Position numbers and translations under genes: made by a program
Source: Actinobacillus indolicus
GTDB taxonomy: Bacteria > Pseudomonadota > Gammaproteobacteria > Enterobacterales > Pasteurellaceae
Length of the DNA: 64,000 nt
Direction: 5' to 3'
NCBI RefSeq assembly: GCF_901764975.1
Contig: NZ_CABFKH010000002.1
Span: 186,001 to 250,000, forward strand
The notes under the pieces: generated by a model
The model's database searches: none
Told to the model about the DNA's origin: nothing
What the model saw: the letters and a program-made list of their open reading frames with translations, nothing else
Part shown: one piece after another, positions 32,413 to 42,413 of the stretch
How the letters are laid out: the number at the start of each line of letters is the position of its first letter
Position numbering within the stretch: the stretch's first letter is position 1

Positions 32413-34080
32413 TTATTCAATAAATATCCCATTATCCATCCTATAAACCCGATCAAAATGTGTTAGGCCATTTAATCTATGTGTGATCATTAATAGCGTT
32501 TTGCCTTCTGTATGTCTTAAGATGAGATTTAAGATTTGCTGTTCTGTTTCTCTGTCTAAACCTTCCGTTGGTTCATCTAATAAGACAATCTCAGCTTGGC
32601 TTAATAAAAGACGCGCTAATCCTAAACGGCGCTGTTCGCCACCTGAAAGTGGTCTTCCGCCTTCCCCTAGCCATAAATCTAGACCTTGCTCATCGAGTAA
32701 ATAACTTAAATTCACTTTTGCTAATACATCAATTAATTCACTGTCTGTGTTTTTTGGATTTCCAAGTAACAAATTTTCACGCAAACTGTGGCTAAAAATA
32801 TGAACACGTTGGCTCAAGGTGACAATATGTTGGCGCAAGGTCTCTTCGGGATAATCGCTGATTTTGCAAGAATTAAGCCAGATCTCACCGCTTGTCGCAT
32901 CATAATTTCGTGTCAACAGCTGGAAAATCGTTGATTTACCGCTACCTGTTTTACCTAATAATGCCACACGCTGTCCTGCTAATACTTCAAACGAGATGCC
33001 TTTTAAAACTGGTTCGTCACTTTGCGGATAGCCGAAATGCACATCACGGAAGCTGACAAGCGGTTGGTTTGGTTTAATTGTTTGCCATGTTGCACTACCG
33101 TTAAATTGAACGCTTGGTTGTTGATCGATAATGTCACTAATACGTTCCGCGGACGCAATCACTTGCCCTAGGTGAAGAAATGCCATACCAATAGGGGAAA
33201 GAATCTCAAACGATGCTAACACACAGAACACCACTAACGCAATCAAGGCTTCAGGATTGTCTGCCGTTGGTACGTGAATTGCTGTCGCAGACAGATAAAT
33301 CACCACGGTCACCAAAATGCCATTCAGCAGAATTAATAATGCGTTGGAAAGCCCGCCTAATTGGCTCTCTCGACTTTGTGCATTTAACCATTGCTGCTCG
33401 GTCTGTTTAAGCTTATCTGTTGCTTGCTCTAACACACCAAATAAGAGAAATTCTGCGTTAAGTTGAATCCATTCAATAAATTGACTGCGATAATGGGCGC
33501 GTGATTGCACTGCCGTTTTACCTAATTTTCGCCCTAAATGGTAGAAAATGGTTGGGAAAATCAGCAATAATGCCACTAAAGTTCCGCAAATAATGAGCGC
33601 TAATAAAGGTGACACAAAAGATAAACCAATCCCTATAAAAAGAATAATCATCACCGCACTCACAAAAGGTGAAATTAAATTCAAATAGAGCGTATCTAGG
33701 GTATCCACATCCGCCACCAAGCGATTTAATAATTCGCTATGACGATAACGATTTAACCCAGCGGGGCTTAAGGGAATCAGTTTGCTAAAGACCGCTACCC
33801 GTAAATTTGCCAAGACTCGGAAAGTCGCATCATGGGTCACTAAACGTTCAAAATAACGAGAGATTGTTCTGCCAATCGCAAGCCCTCGAACCCCTGAAGA
33901 TGGATAGAAAAAATTAAAGAGTAAACTTGAACCCACCAATGCCGAAGCGGCTAAAAACCATCCTGATAGACTTAATAACCCGATACTCGCTGCTAAGCTG
34001 GTGATCGATAAAATAATGCCTAAGGTTAAACGTCCCCAATGCGTTCGATATAACGCTAAAAACGGAAAAAGTGTACGCAT
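32413..34080 (-). CDS. cydC: Heterodimeric ABC exporter subunit CydC
   Basis: With CydD exports glutathione/cysteine to the periplasm and is needed for cytochrome bd oxidase assembly. Six-helix membrane domain (about 1-300), then a nucleotide-binding domain with Walker A LLGKTGSGKS (about 370), signature LSGGEQRRLGLARLLL and Walker B VLLDEPTEGLD. 555 aa compared with 573 in E. coli. Starts 4 bp after the cydD stop codon, same order as in E. coli. Uptake signals lie inside at 32,887 and 33,056. Confidence 0.95.
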   Translation of the reverse strand: MRTLFPFLALYRTHWGRLTLGIILSITSLAASIGLLSLSGWFLAASALVGSSLLFNFFYPSSGVRGLAIGRTISRYFERLVTHDATFRVLANLRVAVFSKLIPLSPAGLNRYRHSELLNRLVADVDTLDTLYLNLISPFVSAVMIILFIGIGLSFVSPLLALIICGTLVALLLIFPTIFYHLGRKLGKTAVQSRAHYRSQFIEWIQLNAEFLLFGVLEQATDKLKQTEQQWLNAQSRESQLGGLSNALLILLNGILVTVVIYLSATAIHVPTADNPEALIALVVFCVLASFEILSPIGMAFLHLGQVIASAERISDIIDQQPSVQFNGSATWQTIKPNQPLVSFRDVHFGYPQSDEPVLKGISFEVLAGQRVALLGKTGSGKSTIFQLLTRNYDATSGEIWLNSCKISDYPEETLRQHIVTLSQRVHIFSHSLRENLLLGNPKNTDSELIDVLAKVNLSYLLDEQGLDLWLGEGGRPLSGGEQRRLGLARLLLSQAEIVLLDEPTEGLDRETEQQILNLILRHTEGKTLLMITHRLNGLTHFDRVYRMDNGIFIE

Positions 34081-34084
34081 AATG

Positions 34085-35827
34085 TTATTGATTTCCTAAT
34101 AATTCTGCAAAAAAGCCTTGTAATGCTAATTCAGTGAAATGCCCACGTTGGATAATTTGCCCATGCTTCATCACCCAAATTTCATCACACACTTTTAAAT
34201 CTTCAACACGGTGGGTAATCATCAACGTCGTTTGCTCTCGGCTTAGGTTATGTAATGCGGTCAGCACCTGTTGCTCTGATTGCATATCTAAACTTGCTGT
34301 CGGCTCATCTAACAGCAATAAACGAGATTGGCGTAATAACGCTCGTGCAATCGCAATTCGTTGTGCCTGCCCGCCAGACAAGCCACCGTTGCCGTCTTGA
34401 ATTTCACGGGCTAAACCTAAGCGATAAACGAATTCGTCAGCTTTTGATAAGGCTAAGGCTTGTTGTAATTCTGTTTCTGATGCCTGAGTGTTCCCTAAAA
34501 GAATGTTGTCACGCAATGTGCCACGCATTAACTGCGGATTTTGCCCAACCCAAGCCAAGGTTGAACGCCACTGCGCCATATCCAGATCTCGCAACTCAAT
34601 ACCATTGACCTTTACGCTCCCTTGATAAGATAAAAAGCCCAATAACATATTCATCAAAGAGCTTTTGCCTGCTCCACTTTGCCCCACTAAGGCAATATGT
34701 TGATTAGCTTTAACCTCAAAATGAAGCGGTTCGGTTAAGGCTTTGCCTTGTGGAGAAAGAATGACACAATCTTTTGCCACAATATTAAGCTCTGAATGGG
34801 ATAACGGCTGTGTACCTTTGCTTTGAGCTAAAACGTCTTCATTTAAAAAGGTTTCAAGGCTATCCGCTGCGCCAATCGCAGCGGCTTTATCGTGATAATA
34901 GACACCTAATTCACGTAGTGGTTGATAAAACTCAGGGGCTAACATTAAGCAGAAAAAGCCGATAAATAATGTCACAGGGAGATCGTAAGATCCGAAATTG
35001 ATATCACCTAGATAAGTAAAACCGAAATAGACCGCCATTACCGCAATCGAAATAGCAGTAAAAAACTCAAGCACCGCAGAAGATAGAAATGCCATTTTCA
35101 GCACATCCATTGTACTGAGACGAAATGTTTCCGTTTGTTGATAAATGTGATCCGTTTGCTTTTGTGCCTGACCAAATAAGCGAATGGTTTCTAGCCCTTT
35201 TAAACTATCTAAAAACTGTCCGCTTAAACGGGAGAGAATCCCAATATTTTTTTGATTGGCTTCCGCCGCCTTAATCCCTGCCAGCGCCATAAAAATAGGG
35301 AGTAGCGGCAAAGTGGCAAATAAAATTACGCCAGCTGCCCAGTTTAATGGGAACACGGCACATAAAATGACAAGCGGTACGATCACCGATAAATATTGCT
35401 GCGGCAAATAACGTGCATAAAAGTTATGAATATTTTCGACTTGCTCTAACATCAATGTCGCCCAGCTCCCTGCAGGGCGCTGTTGAATTGTCATTGGACC
35501 AATTTGAGCCAATTTATGCATAACTTGCTCACGTAAATGTAAACGCAGCATTTGCCCTGCTTTAAAGCCAGTCCGCTCTCTTAACCAGAGCAAAACAGCT
35601 CGACCAGCAAAGCAACCTAGTAATAGACCTAGTTCTAAAATAAACGCTGATGGGCTACGATGCTCGACAATCATTTCATGTAAGATTGTTGCCAATAGCC
35701 CCATTTGTACAACCAACAAAATTGAGCTGATCGTGCCTAATAAGACATTCAAATAAAGCCATTTTTTGACGATTTTTTGTTGTTGGCGTAGCCACTTTTG
35801 CAGATGTTTTTGTCGTTGTTTTTCCAC
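34085..35827 (-). CDS. cydD: Heterodimeric ABC exporter subunit CydD
   Basis: Partner of CydC. Membrane domain (about 20-320), then nucleotide-binding domain with ALVGQSGAGKSSL, signature LSGGQAQRIAIARALL and LLLLDEPTASLD. 580 aa compared with 588 in E. coli. It starts only 12 bp after the tamB stop codon, so cydDC is probably transcribed as the distal part of the envC-yibQ-tamA-tamB run. An uptake signal is at 35,370-35,378. Confidence 0.95.
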   Translation of the reverse strand: MEKQRQKHLQKWLRQQQKIVKKWLYLNVLLGTISSILLVVQMGLLATILHEMIVEHRSPSAFILELGLLLGCFAGRAVLLWLRERTGFKAGQMLRLHLREQVMHKLAQIGPMTIQQRPAGSWATLMLEQVENIHNFYARYLPQQYLSVIVPLVILCAVFPLNWAAGVILFATLPLLPIFMALAGIKAAEANQKNIGILSRLSGQFLDSLKGLETIRLFGQAQKQTDHIYQQTETFRLSTMDVLKMAFLSSAVLEFFTAISIAVMAVYFGFTYLGDINFGSYDLPVTLFIGFFCLMLAPEFYQPLRELGVYYHDKAAAIGAADSLETFLNEDVLAQSKGTQPLSHSELNIVAKDCVILSPQGKALTEPLHFEVKANQHIALVGQSGAGKSSLMNMLLGFLSYQGSVKVNGIELRDLDMAQWRSTLAWVGQNPQLMRGTLRDNILLGNTQASETELQQALALSKADEFVYRLGLAREIQDGNGGLSGGQAQRIAIARALLRQSRLLLLDEPTASLDMQSEQQVLTALHNLSREQTTLMITHRVEDLKVCDEIWVMKHGQIIQRGHFTELALQGFFAELLGNQ

Positions 35828-35839
35828 TATTTATCCATT

Positions 35840-38800
35840 TTAGTCAAATTCAAAACGATACATGAGATCAACTGCCTGATTCACACTTGAAACCCATTGT
35901 AAATAAAGACTTGGCGCTAAACGATAACGCAATGTTAATTCGGTTAATGGGGCAAAAATACCTACACCATATTTTACCTTAAACTTCGGTGTTAGGCTGC
36001 CACTCACCACTACTTTGGTGTTATCGCCAATCCCTGCTGTACTCACATTTAAGTCACTGATACCAAACGCACTTCCCACCGCTCCTACGGTTTTACTACT
36101 CTTTGATAAACTCATTCCAATTAATGCAGCTGCAATAGAGTTACTTGAACCCGCATCACCGCTATTTTCAAGCCCACGACCTGTTAAAATATAAGATAAC
36201 GCTTGATCTTGAGACATTGATGGATTTGAGAATACTTTCACTTCTGGTGCATCAGCAATGCCCGTCACTTTTACACCCGCAGTAACACTACTATCTTCCA
36301 TTGCCTCTGGATTACGAATCGCTTCAATATCTAAAGTAGGTTGAGATGGCGAACCAGTAAAGGAAATCAATCCTTTGCGAATAAGTAAGTCCTGACCAAA
36401 AGAAGCAAATGTTCCATTTTTCAAATTGACTTGACCATATAAGCCTAAACCTTTACTTCCTTGACGGACTTTAATCAGCCCATTGAGATCCGTTTTTAAA
36501 CCATAAGCATCCAATTTGACATCATCGCCAATATTAATTGAAATATCCGCTTTGATTGCCATTCCTGTTCCGCTTTGAGGTAAATTCTTATTTAATACTA
36601 TATTACGTACTTTATTTTTAGCAGAACCATCCATAATCACTTCATCACTACTTACTGCCACAGCACTTTCGGGTAACTCTTCCACAACGATTCTTGCCCA
36701 TGGGATATCAATGTTACCACCTAAAATCAGCTCTTTTGGTGTGGCTTTGACTTCAATATTTGGACTGACATCCACTTTCGCCATATTTGGAATATCTACT
36801 CGGAAGCGATTTGCTTGTGCTTTGATACGTGTATACCACGCATCTAATTTTTGCCAATTAGCATCCCCTTCAAGCACTAAATTGCTTTCGGTCGTTTGCA
36901 CATTTCCTTTTAAGGTTGAACTCGCTCCATTGAAATTTAAGGCTAAATTGCCACCTGTCACATCAAATGGCATTGCATTTGAGCGAGCAGTTAACCCCGT
37001 GAGATTCAAATTACCATAGAGTAAAGGGGACAATGCTGTGCCTCCTAAAGTTAAACGAGCATTAATATCTCCATTCACACGTTCACCCGAACTTAATAAC
37101 GGCTGAACAAGACGTAGATTTACATTTTCAATATGAATGTTTCCAGATAAACCACGCTGGTTAGCAATATCTCGCATCACTAAATCGCTCGTTAAACGCC
37201 CGTTATTTTCAATGCGAATATCGGTATTTAGCTTCAAATTATTGTCCGCCATATTTGCGGTAATTTTCAGTGGTGATAACGTGATTGGAAAAGTTTTTCC
37301 ATCCATTTTTTGTGCAAATTTCAAGGCATTAGAACTCAATTCTACGTTGACTTGCGGTGCTTTATTAGTAAACCATGAAGCATCCCCTTTCGCATTTACC
37401 GAACCTGAAATTTGGCTATTTTGATCCAAATACTCTTGAACCATTGCTAGATCAAACTGTTTGATTTCAAAAGGTACTTTGCCTTCTTTACCCGCACTAA
37501 AGTTTTGTGGCAAACACACTATCACCTTTGGATTACGCCAACAATGCGCCGAAACATCCGCTTTAATTAACTTATTGTTATAAGTCAGCTGAATATTTTT
37601 ATCGTTTTTCCACTCACCCACAGGAGATGCAACGGCGACATTGCTTAACTGCCCTTGCCATGTTTGCTGAGTGCGATCAAATTTTCCTGCTAGCTGTAAA
37701 TTTGCTCCCACAGGTTCACCTTTGGAGGTGATTTTCAAGGTATGGTTCGCTTCACTACCTGATGCCACGACATTAGCATTATCTATTTTTACATCACCAT
37801 AATTGAACTGACGCAAATCAAAGGTGAGATCACCTTGGATCTGCTTTTCTGTTAACACTTTCCCTTTGGCTGTGAGATGCTGTAATTTAAGCTGATCATA
37901 AGCGACATTATTTGCGGTTAAATCAAGATCTAAACTCGGCTCAGTGACCTTGCCTTGCAGTTTTACCAAACCATTAATACTCGCTTTTAAATTAGGCACT
38001 AAGCCTTGTAAATTAGGAGCCTTAATGTCCGCACTAAAATCGGATTTATCACTAATAATCCCTTTCATCGCAATGCGATTTTCGCCATACAATAACGTTG
38101 CATCTGATACATTTAATAGGGTTTTAGAATCTGCAGTAAGCGCACCTTTTAGCTGTAGATTCTTCTGTAATAAATTGCCGTGTAAATTCATTTCTGAAAC
38201 ATTTACCGACCATTCATCACCCTTCTCACCACGTCCAGCAAAGCCCGTTGAGTTCAATTTCCCAGAGAGCAACGCACTCCATTCAGGCAGTAGTGATTTA
38301 GTGTTAATTCCGTCTAAATTGAGAGAGGATTGCCACTCTACACCATTTGACCAATCTACTTTACCCGCTAAATTAGCCGTACCTTGAAGTGCTTTTAACA
38401 AGAGATCTTGAATTTCAAATTGCGTTAGCTCGCCTTTGCCTTTTAAGCTTAACGAGCTGTCAGGTAATTGCATACCTTTTGCTGATAACGCCGTATCTAA
38501 TTGATAATTCAGTAAATCCCCTGATAATTTGATATTCACATTTTCTAATGTGAGGGGATCTACGCCCTTTTCATCAATAAAGGGATAACGCGCCTTATCG
38601 CTTTTGATGGTTAAATCAAAAGGTGTTTTAGCAGTGGCTAACTGAACATTTCCGTCAATATTTGCTTTGATCGCACCGCTTGTTGCAATAGTTAAGGCTG
38701 TTTTATCAAACAGTGCCCCTGACAATTTCACCTTGACTTCACTTTCAGGGATTTTAAATTCCGTCAAAGCTGAAGATTTTGCATTTAATGTCCAGTCTAA

Positions 38801-39781
38801 AGGATAGTTATCCGACAGCGTTAATTTTCCTTCCCCCTGAACATTGCCTTTATCACTTTCTATACTCAGTTGCTTCAAATCTACGGACGATTCATCGGAT
38901 TTTGCTTCTAAAAGTAAAGACGACACATTGACTAAAGATTTAGGCTCAATAAATTCGCCATCGCCATTTTTCATTTTTTGTTCAAGATGAATTTGCTCCG
39001 CCTTAAATTCGGGAATATCAAAATTTAATGGTAATTTAATCGGATCTAACTTGGTCAACAGCGGTTTCTCTAACTGTTGTTTAATACTCACCCAATCTAC
39101 TGGCTTCGCTTTTTCTTGGGGCGCTTCTTTTGCATTTTTTTCATCAGAACTGACCGCTTGTGGTGCTAAAGAGAGCGTTAATCCTTGTAACAATGTCGGT
39201 GACAGATTGAGATCTTTGCCCTGACCTTGAAGCCCCGAATGGAAATGGGTTAATGCAATATCCATATCGTCCACACTCACACGGATATTGTCTAAAGAGA
39301 GCTGTTTTAATGAAACGGGAATAGGAAGATTAAACTCTCCGCTTGTTTGATCTTTTTCTTCTGTTGAAGGAGGGAGTTTTGTGGTATCCACCACAACAGT
39401 TGTGTCTTTAATCGCAATATTTTCAACACAAGCTGATTTATCTAATAAACAAGCAAAGCCAAGATGAAGGTCAGCTTGACCAACATTGACATCCACGCCA
39501 TCCATTTGATAGCGCGTTTCTTTCAGGGTTAAACCATCTTGTAAACTTCCTTCAATATGCCCAATGTTCAGTTGATCGAGAAATTTATCGGCAAGTTCAA
39601 GTGCTGTACGTTGTCCAACGCTTGTCGCAAGGAAAATCAGTGGCGCAAGTAATAAAATGGCAAGCCCCCATAAACTACGCCATACCCAACGACATTTCGA
39701 TTTGGGCTTCGCTTTAGGCTCTGTCTGCGTTTGCTCTGAATTCTGTTCTGGTGTTGGTAATGTTTCTTGCGCCTTTTCCAT
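35840..39781 (-). CDS. tamB: Translocation and assembly module TamB
   Basis: Large inner-membrane-anchored periplasmic protein that spans the envelope with TamA, assisting autotransporter insertion and phospholipid transport. 1313 aa: charged N-terminus, one membrane helix (LWGLAILLLAPLIFLATSV, about 34-52), a very long beta-helical repeat region rich in LNLTG/LKG segments, and a C-terminal DUF490 domain ending YRFEFD. Slightly longer than E. coli TamB (1259). Starts 12 bp after tamA. Relevant to the window's trimeric autotransporter, since Tam/Bam assist such proteins. Confidence 0.93.
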   Translation of the reverse strand: MEKAQETLPTPEQNSEQTQTEPKAKPKSKCRWVWRSLWGLAILLLAPLIFLATSVGQRTALELADKFLDQLNIGHIEGSLQDGLTLKETRYQMDGVDVNVGQADLHLGFACLLDKSACVENIAIKDTTVVVDTTKLPPSTEEKDQTSGEFNLPIPVSLKQLSLDNIRVSVDDMDIALTHFHSGLQGQGKDLNLSPTLLQGLTLSLAPQAVSSDEKNAKEAPQEKAKPVDWVSIKQQLEKPLLTKLDPIKLPLNFDIPEFKAEQIHLEQKMKNGDGEFIEPKSLVNVSSLLLEAKSDESSVDLKQLSIESDKGNVQGEGKLTLSDNYPLDWTLNAKSSALTEFKIPESEVKVKLSGALFDKTALTIATSGAIKANIDGNVQLATAKTPFDLTIKSDKARYPFIDEKGVDPLTLENVNIKLSGDLLNYQLDTALSAKGMQLPDSSLSLKGKGELTQFEIQDLLLKALQGTANLAGKVDWSNGVEWQSSLNLDGINTKSLLPEWSALLSGKLNSTGFAGRGEKGDEWSVNVSEMNLHGNLLQKNLQLKGALTADSKTLLNVSDATLLYGENRIAMKGIISDKSDFSADIKAPNLQGLVPNLKASINGLVKLQGKVTEPSLDLDLTANNVAYDQLKLQHLTAKGKVLTEKQIQGDLTFDLRQFNYGDVKIDNANVVASGSEANHTLKITSKGEPVGANLQLAGKFDRTQQTWQGQLSNVAVASPVGEWKNDKNIQLTYNNKLIKADVSAHCWRNPKVIVCLPQNFSAGKEGKVPFEIKQFDLAMVQEYLDQNSQISGSVNAKGDASWFTNKAPQVNVELSSNALKFAQKMDGKTFPITLSPLKITANMADNNLKLNTDIRIENNGRLTSDLVMRDIANQRGLSGNIHIENVNLRLVQPLLSSGERVNGDINARLTLGGTALSPLLYGNLNLTGLTARSNAMPFDVTGGNLALNFNGASSTLKGNVQTTESNLVLEGDANWQKLDAWYTRIKAQANRFRVDIPNMAKVDVSPNIEVKATPKELILGGNIDIPWARIVVEELPESAVAVSSDEVIMDGSAKNKVRNIVLNKNLPQSGTGMAIKADISINIGDDVKLDAYGLKTDLNGLIKVRQGSKGLGLYGQVNLKNGTFASFGQDLLIRKGLISFTGSPSQPTLDIEAIRNPEAMEDSSVTAGVKVTGIADAPEVKVFSNPSMSQDQALSYILTGRGLENSGDAGSSNSIAAALIGMSLSKSSKTVGAVGSAFGISDLNVSTAGIGDNTKVVVSGSLTPKFKVKYGVGIFAPLTELTLRYRLAPSLYLQWVSSVNQAVDLMYRFEFD

Positions 39782-39793
39782 TGTCTAACTCGC

Positions 39794-41527
39794 TTATAAT
39801 TCTGTACCTAAACCGATATAAAATTGAACACCTTTTTGATTATTAGGCGATCTTACTGGTGTCGCTAAATCAAATTTAATCGCTCCGATTGGCGATGCCC
39901 AACGCACACCGATACCCACACCGGAGTGCAAGTCTTTTGTACTAAAACGTGTTGAGGCTAAACCTGTATCATAGAATATTGCCCCCCACCAACTCGGATA
40001 GACTTGGTATTGATACTCCAAACTTCCTGTTGCTAAATGAGAACCACCCACTAACTCGCCCTCAGCATTTTTAGGCGAAATATCCTTATAGCCAAAGCCA
40101 CGAACACTCATATCGCCCCCCGCAAAATAGCGTAGTGCTGGCGGAATACGTTCAAATTCGCTCGCTTTCAAATAGCCAACTTCTGCTCTTGCAACAAAAC
40201 GGTGATTATCAAAATAGGTTCTCACCCATGCTGTTGAGGCTTTAATGCTATAAAAACTGACATCCGAAAGTATCGCTTTTGTCCCCCAGTTCACCGTGAT
40301 TTTTTGAGAATCGCCCCATAAAGGGAAACGGTTTCCATCGGTACGAGTACGGTTCATGGATGCCGTAGGGTAAAATAAAAAAGTTTTATATTTATCGTTT
40401 GCTTGCTCAAATGAGTCATAGCGCGATTTTAAACCGAGAGAAAATGCCCAACCTGTTTCATGATTCCAAAAACGTTGAAATCCTAAATGTGCACCCGTAA
40501 ATTTGGTGTCATTCTGATCTTCTCGCTCAATCCCACCTGAAACTTGATAATAGTAGTTCAGTGGATGTGCTTTTACAGGGATTTTATAACCTAACTCAAT
40601 GCTCTGCTCTGGTTTAGAGAAATAACTATTCATCTCTAAGCTATGACCACGACTATTGATCCAAGGTTTAATCCAGTTTAGCTGTAAACGTGGCCCAACA
40701 TCTGTGGCATAGCCGATACCAATTTCTACATCATTCTTCTTTTTAGGCATCACGAGCACATTGAGATCTACTTCTTTCTTCTCTTCATTTATCTCAGGCT
40801 CAACTAATACCGAAGCAAACCAATTACTCGAAGAAAAATCACTGGATAATTTAGAGAGATCATTAATATAGTAAAAATCCCCTTGTTTAATTCTTAATAT
40901 ATTTTCAAGGTAATCTTCTCGAATTTGGCTACCTGTAAAGCCAATTTTTCCATAGCGATAACGTTCGCCACTTTGATAGCCTAAACGCCAATCGGCAACG
41001 TGTTCTTTAGGATAAACTTCTAAACGATGATATAACCATTCCCCATCAAAATAGCCTTTTGATTGAGCAATTTTCTCAATACTACCTTTAAAGTTATCGT
41101 AGGTTTCATGATTCAAAATAGTCCCCGCAGGTGGAATACCCTTTGCGAGTAATTTTTTAATATCTTCATCCTGCTCTGCTTGCCCTGTAATGACTACATC
41201 ACGCTCATCTAATTTAACGGGTTTATCCAGCTGAACTGACAAGGTTAATAAATTTTTAGCAGGCGCTTTTCTTGGTGTAAGCTGGAAATGATATTGGGTA
41301 TTGTAATATCCCTTAGCTCGCAAGGCTTTATCAACCGTTTCTTTTACAATATATTGATAGCGCTCGGAACCATCTGCATCATCATTTTTTAATTGAGAAA
41401 GATAGATTCTTACATTTTGTTCGAGATCAGGTTGTTTAATGCCTTCTACTTTCAATTCTACGGTTTGCTCGGCATAAGCAAAAGCCGTTAAGAAAAACAG
41501 AGATAGATAAGATAATTTGGTTTTCAT
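39794..41527 (-). CDS. tamA: Translocation and assembly module TamA
   Basis: Omp85-family outer-membrane barrel. Signal peptide MKTKLSYLSLFFLTAFAYA (cleavage after residue 19), three POTRA domains (about 20-265), then a 16-strand barrel with the motif AGGDMSVRGFGYKD (VRGF) in the loop that plugs the pore. 577 aa, same as E. coli. Start preceded by an AAAGAG-type site. Follows yibQ by 35 bp and precedes tamB by 12 bp. Confidence 0.94.
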   Translation of the reverse strand: MKTKLSYLSLFFLTAFAYAEQTVELKVEGIKQPDLEQNVRIYLSQLKNDDADGSERYQYIVKETVDKALRAKGYYNTQYHFQLTPRKAPAKNLLTLSVQLDKPVKLDERDVVITGQAEQDEDIKKLLAKGIPPAGTILNHETYDNFKGSIEKIAQSKGYFDGEWLYHRLEVYPKEHVADWRLGYQSGERYRYGKIGFTGSQIREDYLENILRIKQGDFYYINDLSKLSSDFSSSNWFASVLVEPEINEEKKEVDLNVLVMPKKKNDVEIGIGYATDVGPRLQLNWIKPWINSRGHSLEMNSYFSKPEQSIELGYKIPVKAHPLNYYYQVSGGIEREDQNDTKFTGAHLGFQRFWNHETGWAFSLGLKSRYDSFEQANDKYKTFLFYPTASMNRTRTDGNRFPLWGDSQKITVNWGTKAILSDVSFYSIKASTAWVRTYFDNHRFVARAEVGYLKASEFERIPPALRYFAGGDMSVRGFGYKDISPKNAEGELVGGSHLATGSLEYQYQVYPSWWGAIFYDTGLASTRFSTKDLHSGVGIGVRWASPIGAIKFDLATPVRSPNNQKGVQFYIGLGTEL

Positions 41528-41562
41528 TGTGTACTCTTTTAGGGATATATTATTTTTGCCAA

Positions 41563-42411
41563 TTAATCTTTCGGAATACCACGTAATAAAGGAACCACTT
41601 GATAAGGTGCTTTTGAGGTTAATGCAGGTTCTATCTCAAATAGCATAATAAATGGTTTAACTGGTTTAACATCATCACCACTCCATAGTTCGTGTAAACT
41701 CACTAATTGAATATCGTTAGGTAAAGTTGCAATGCCTTTTTCTAAAACAGCAACACTATTTTTACGAGGATGTCCAATTAATACTGCGACACCATGTTTA
41801 CGAGCATATTGAAGTGCGCTACTAAACTGCTTTTGAACATCATTATATTCATCACTATCATCAAGAAAAATATGACGTTCTAGCGCTTTGATACCATACT
41901 CTTTTGCCGTTTTATATGCCACACTATTACCTGCGGTTTTACTATCTAAAAATGCCAAATTTCGTTGGGAAAGCGATTTCATCAAATATTGCATTGTTTG
42001 CTTATCGGTGGTGGCTTTACTTCCCATGTGATTATTTAAGCCAATCGCATTGGGAACTTGCATCTGTGCATTTTTGATTAAATTCTCAATTTGTGTTTCA
42101 TTCATCCCAACTAATAACGCACCCGCCTCAATCGGCTGACGAACTTGAGGTTCCATCGGTAGATGAATCAAAATATCACGTTTTTGTTCAAACGCCTTAT
42201 TGGCTCTTGCGGTGGCATAAGGCGCTACAGGAATGATCGCAACCGAAACCTCTTTAGGTAGTGCATAAATTGCACTATCCTCTTTTGCGCGATAACCAAT
42301 ATCATCAATCACAATCGCTAACTTTCCTGCGACTGCAAGCGGTGAGATCAACCATAAAATTTGCAAAAAAATCCAAGAAATAGACCGCTTGCTACATCCT
42401 TTTTTCATCAT
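41563..42411 (-). CDS. yibQ: Divergent polysaccharide deacetylase (YibQ family)
   Basis: Secreted NodB-fold protein of the DUF610/YibQ family, conserved beside envC; substrate unknown. Signal peptide starts KKGCSKRSISWIFLQILWLISPLAVA, in two parts; the mature domain opens KLAIVIDDIGYRAKE and has the family features LPMEPQ, LNNHMGSKATTD and IGHPRKNS. The start is taken as the ATG pair at 42,406-42,411, two bases after the envC stop codon; a frame starting at 42,426 that overlaps envC is possible. Two inverted uptake-signal variants occur in the signal-peptide codons. Confidence 0.85.
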   Translation of the reverse strand: MMKKGCSKRSISWIFLQILWLISPLAVAGKLAIVIDDIGYRAKEDSAIYALPKEVSVAIIPVAPYATARANKAFEQKRDILIHLPMEPQVRQPIEAGALLVGMNETQIENLIKNAQMQVPNAIGLNNHMGSKATTDKQTMQYLMKSLSQRNLAFLDSKTAGNSVAYKTAKEYGIKALERHIFLDDSDEYNDVQKQFSSALQYARKHGVAVLIGHPRKNSVAVLEKGIATLPNDIQLVSLHELWSGDDVKPVKPFIMLFEIEPALTSKAPYQVVPLLRGIPKD

Positions 42412-42413
42412 AA